NCBI GenBank assembly: GCA_913056425.1 | Contig: CAJXLR010000091.1 | Coordinates: 1 to 6,541 of the forward strand | DNA from: an uncultured Bacteroidota bacterium | GTDB lineage: Bacteria > Bacteroidota > Bacteroidia > NS11-12g > UBA9320 | Length of the DNA: 6,541 bases | Reading direction: 5' to 3' | Part shown: positions 6,511-6,541 of the stretch, piece after piece | Numbering within the stretch: position 1 is the stretch's first letter | Layout of the letters: each line of letters begins with the position of its first letter | The notes under the pieces: generated by a model | Databases searched by the model: none | Told to the model about the DNA's origin: nothing | What the model saw: only the letters and a program-made list of their open reading frames with translations | Position numbers and translations under genes: made by a program

Positions 6511-6541
6511 AGACAAGTTAAACACTAATCGGGACAGCATC

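Noticed and set aside
6445..6540. 31-codon ORF on the - strand, and an open + frame from 6464 to the edge
   Set aside because: Both are short, lack supporting start signals and overlap each other in a hairpin-rich stretch. They may be chance frames; more sequence to the right would be needed to call either.
1..6541. CRISPR array, tRNA, rRNA or defence system
   Set aside because: No spaced direct repeats, no cloverleaf or rRNA-like segment, and no nuclease, helicase or toxin-antitoxin pair were seen. The TPR kinase and VWA protein have ordinary explanations.

Overview
The window looks like a chromosomal segment of a Bacteroidota bacterium, probably a marine or aquatic Flavobacteriales-like member. 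Three things point there: a type IX secretion (T9SS) C-terminal sorting signal at the left edge, TAnnTTTG-type promoter elements in front of two genes with little Shine-Dalgarno signal, and a TPR-type sensor kinase paired with a LytTR response regulator. No sequence search was possible, so the taxonomy is inference.

Left third (1-1759, + strand): the tail of a T9SS-exported protein runs by an ATGA stop/start overlap into paaB, followed by paaC and paaD. These are three parts of the phenylacetyl-CoA 1,2-epoxidase system. PaaB and PaaC are non-catalytic subunits, and PaaD is a DUF59/zinc-ribbon protein thought to help with Fe-S maturation. The catalytic subunit PaaA and the reductase PaaE are not in the window. 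PaaB/PaaC and PaaC/PaaD meet at the same eight bases, TAGACATG.

Middle (1756-2973, - strand): a gene for an exported von Willebrand factor A (VWA) protein converges on paaD, with the two stop codons overlapping. Its metal-site motif is degenerate (DTRNS instead of DxSxS). A short divergent region (2974-3105) separates it from the next operon and holds a clear -7 element and a possible LytTR-type direct repeat.

Right half (3106-6343): a two-gene signalling operon encodes a periplasmic-TPR, one-membrane-span histidine kinase of the LytS/YehU (His_kinase) type and its LytTR response regulator, joined by ATGA. A two-span membrane protein of unknown function converges on the regulator, again with overlapping stop codons. 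Its own promoter (TTG-N19-TACTTTTG) is visible on the - strand. The last ~140 bases hold no convincing gene but carry several short inverted repeats and may be part of a repeated or mobile-element-associated sequence.

Overall the gene content is mostly ordinary for the phylum. The more unusual points are the T9SS gene coupled to paaB, the degenerate VWA metal site, stop codons overlapping by four bases at both convergent borders, the possible autoregulatory site before the kinase, and the structured right edge.
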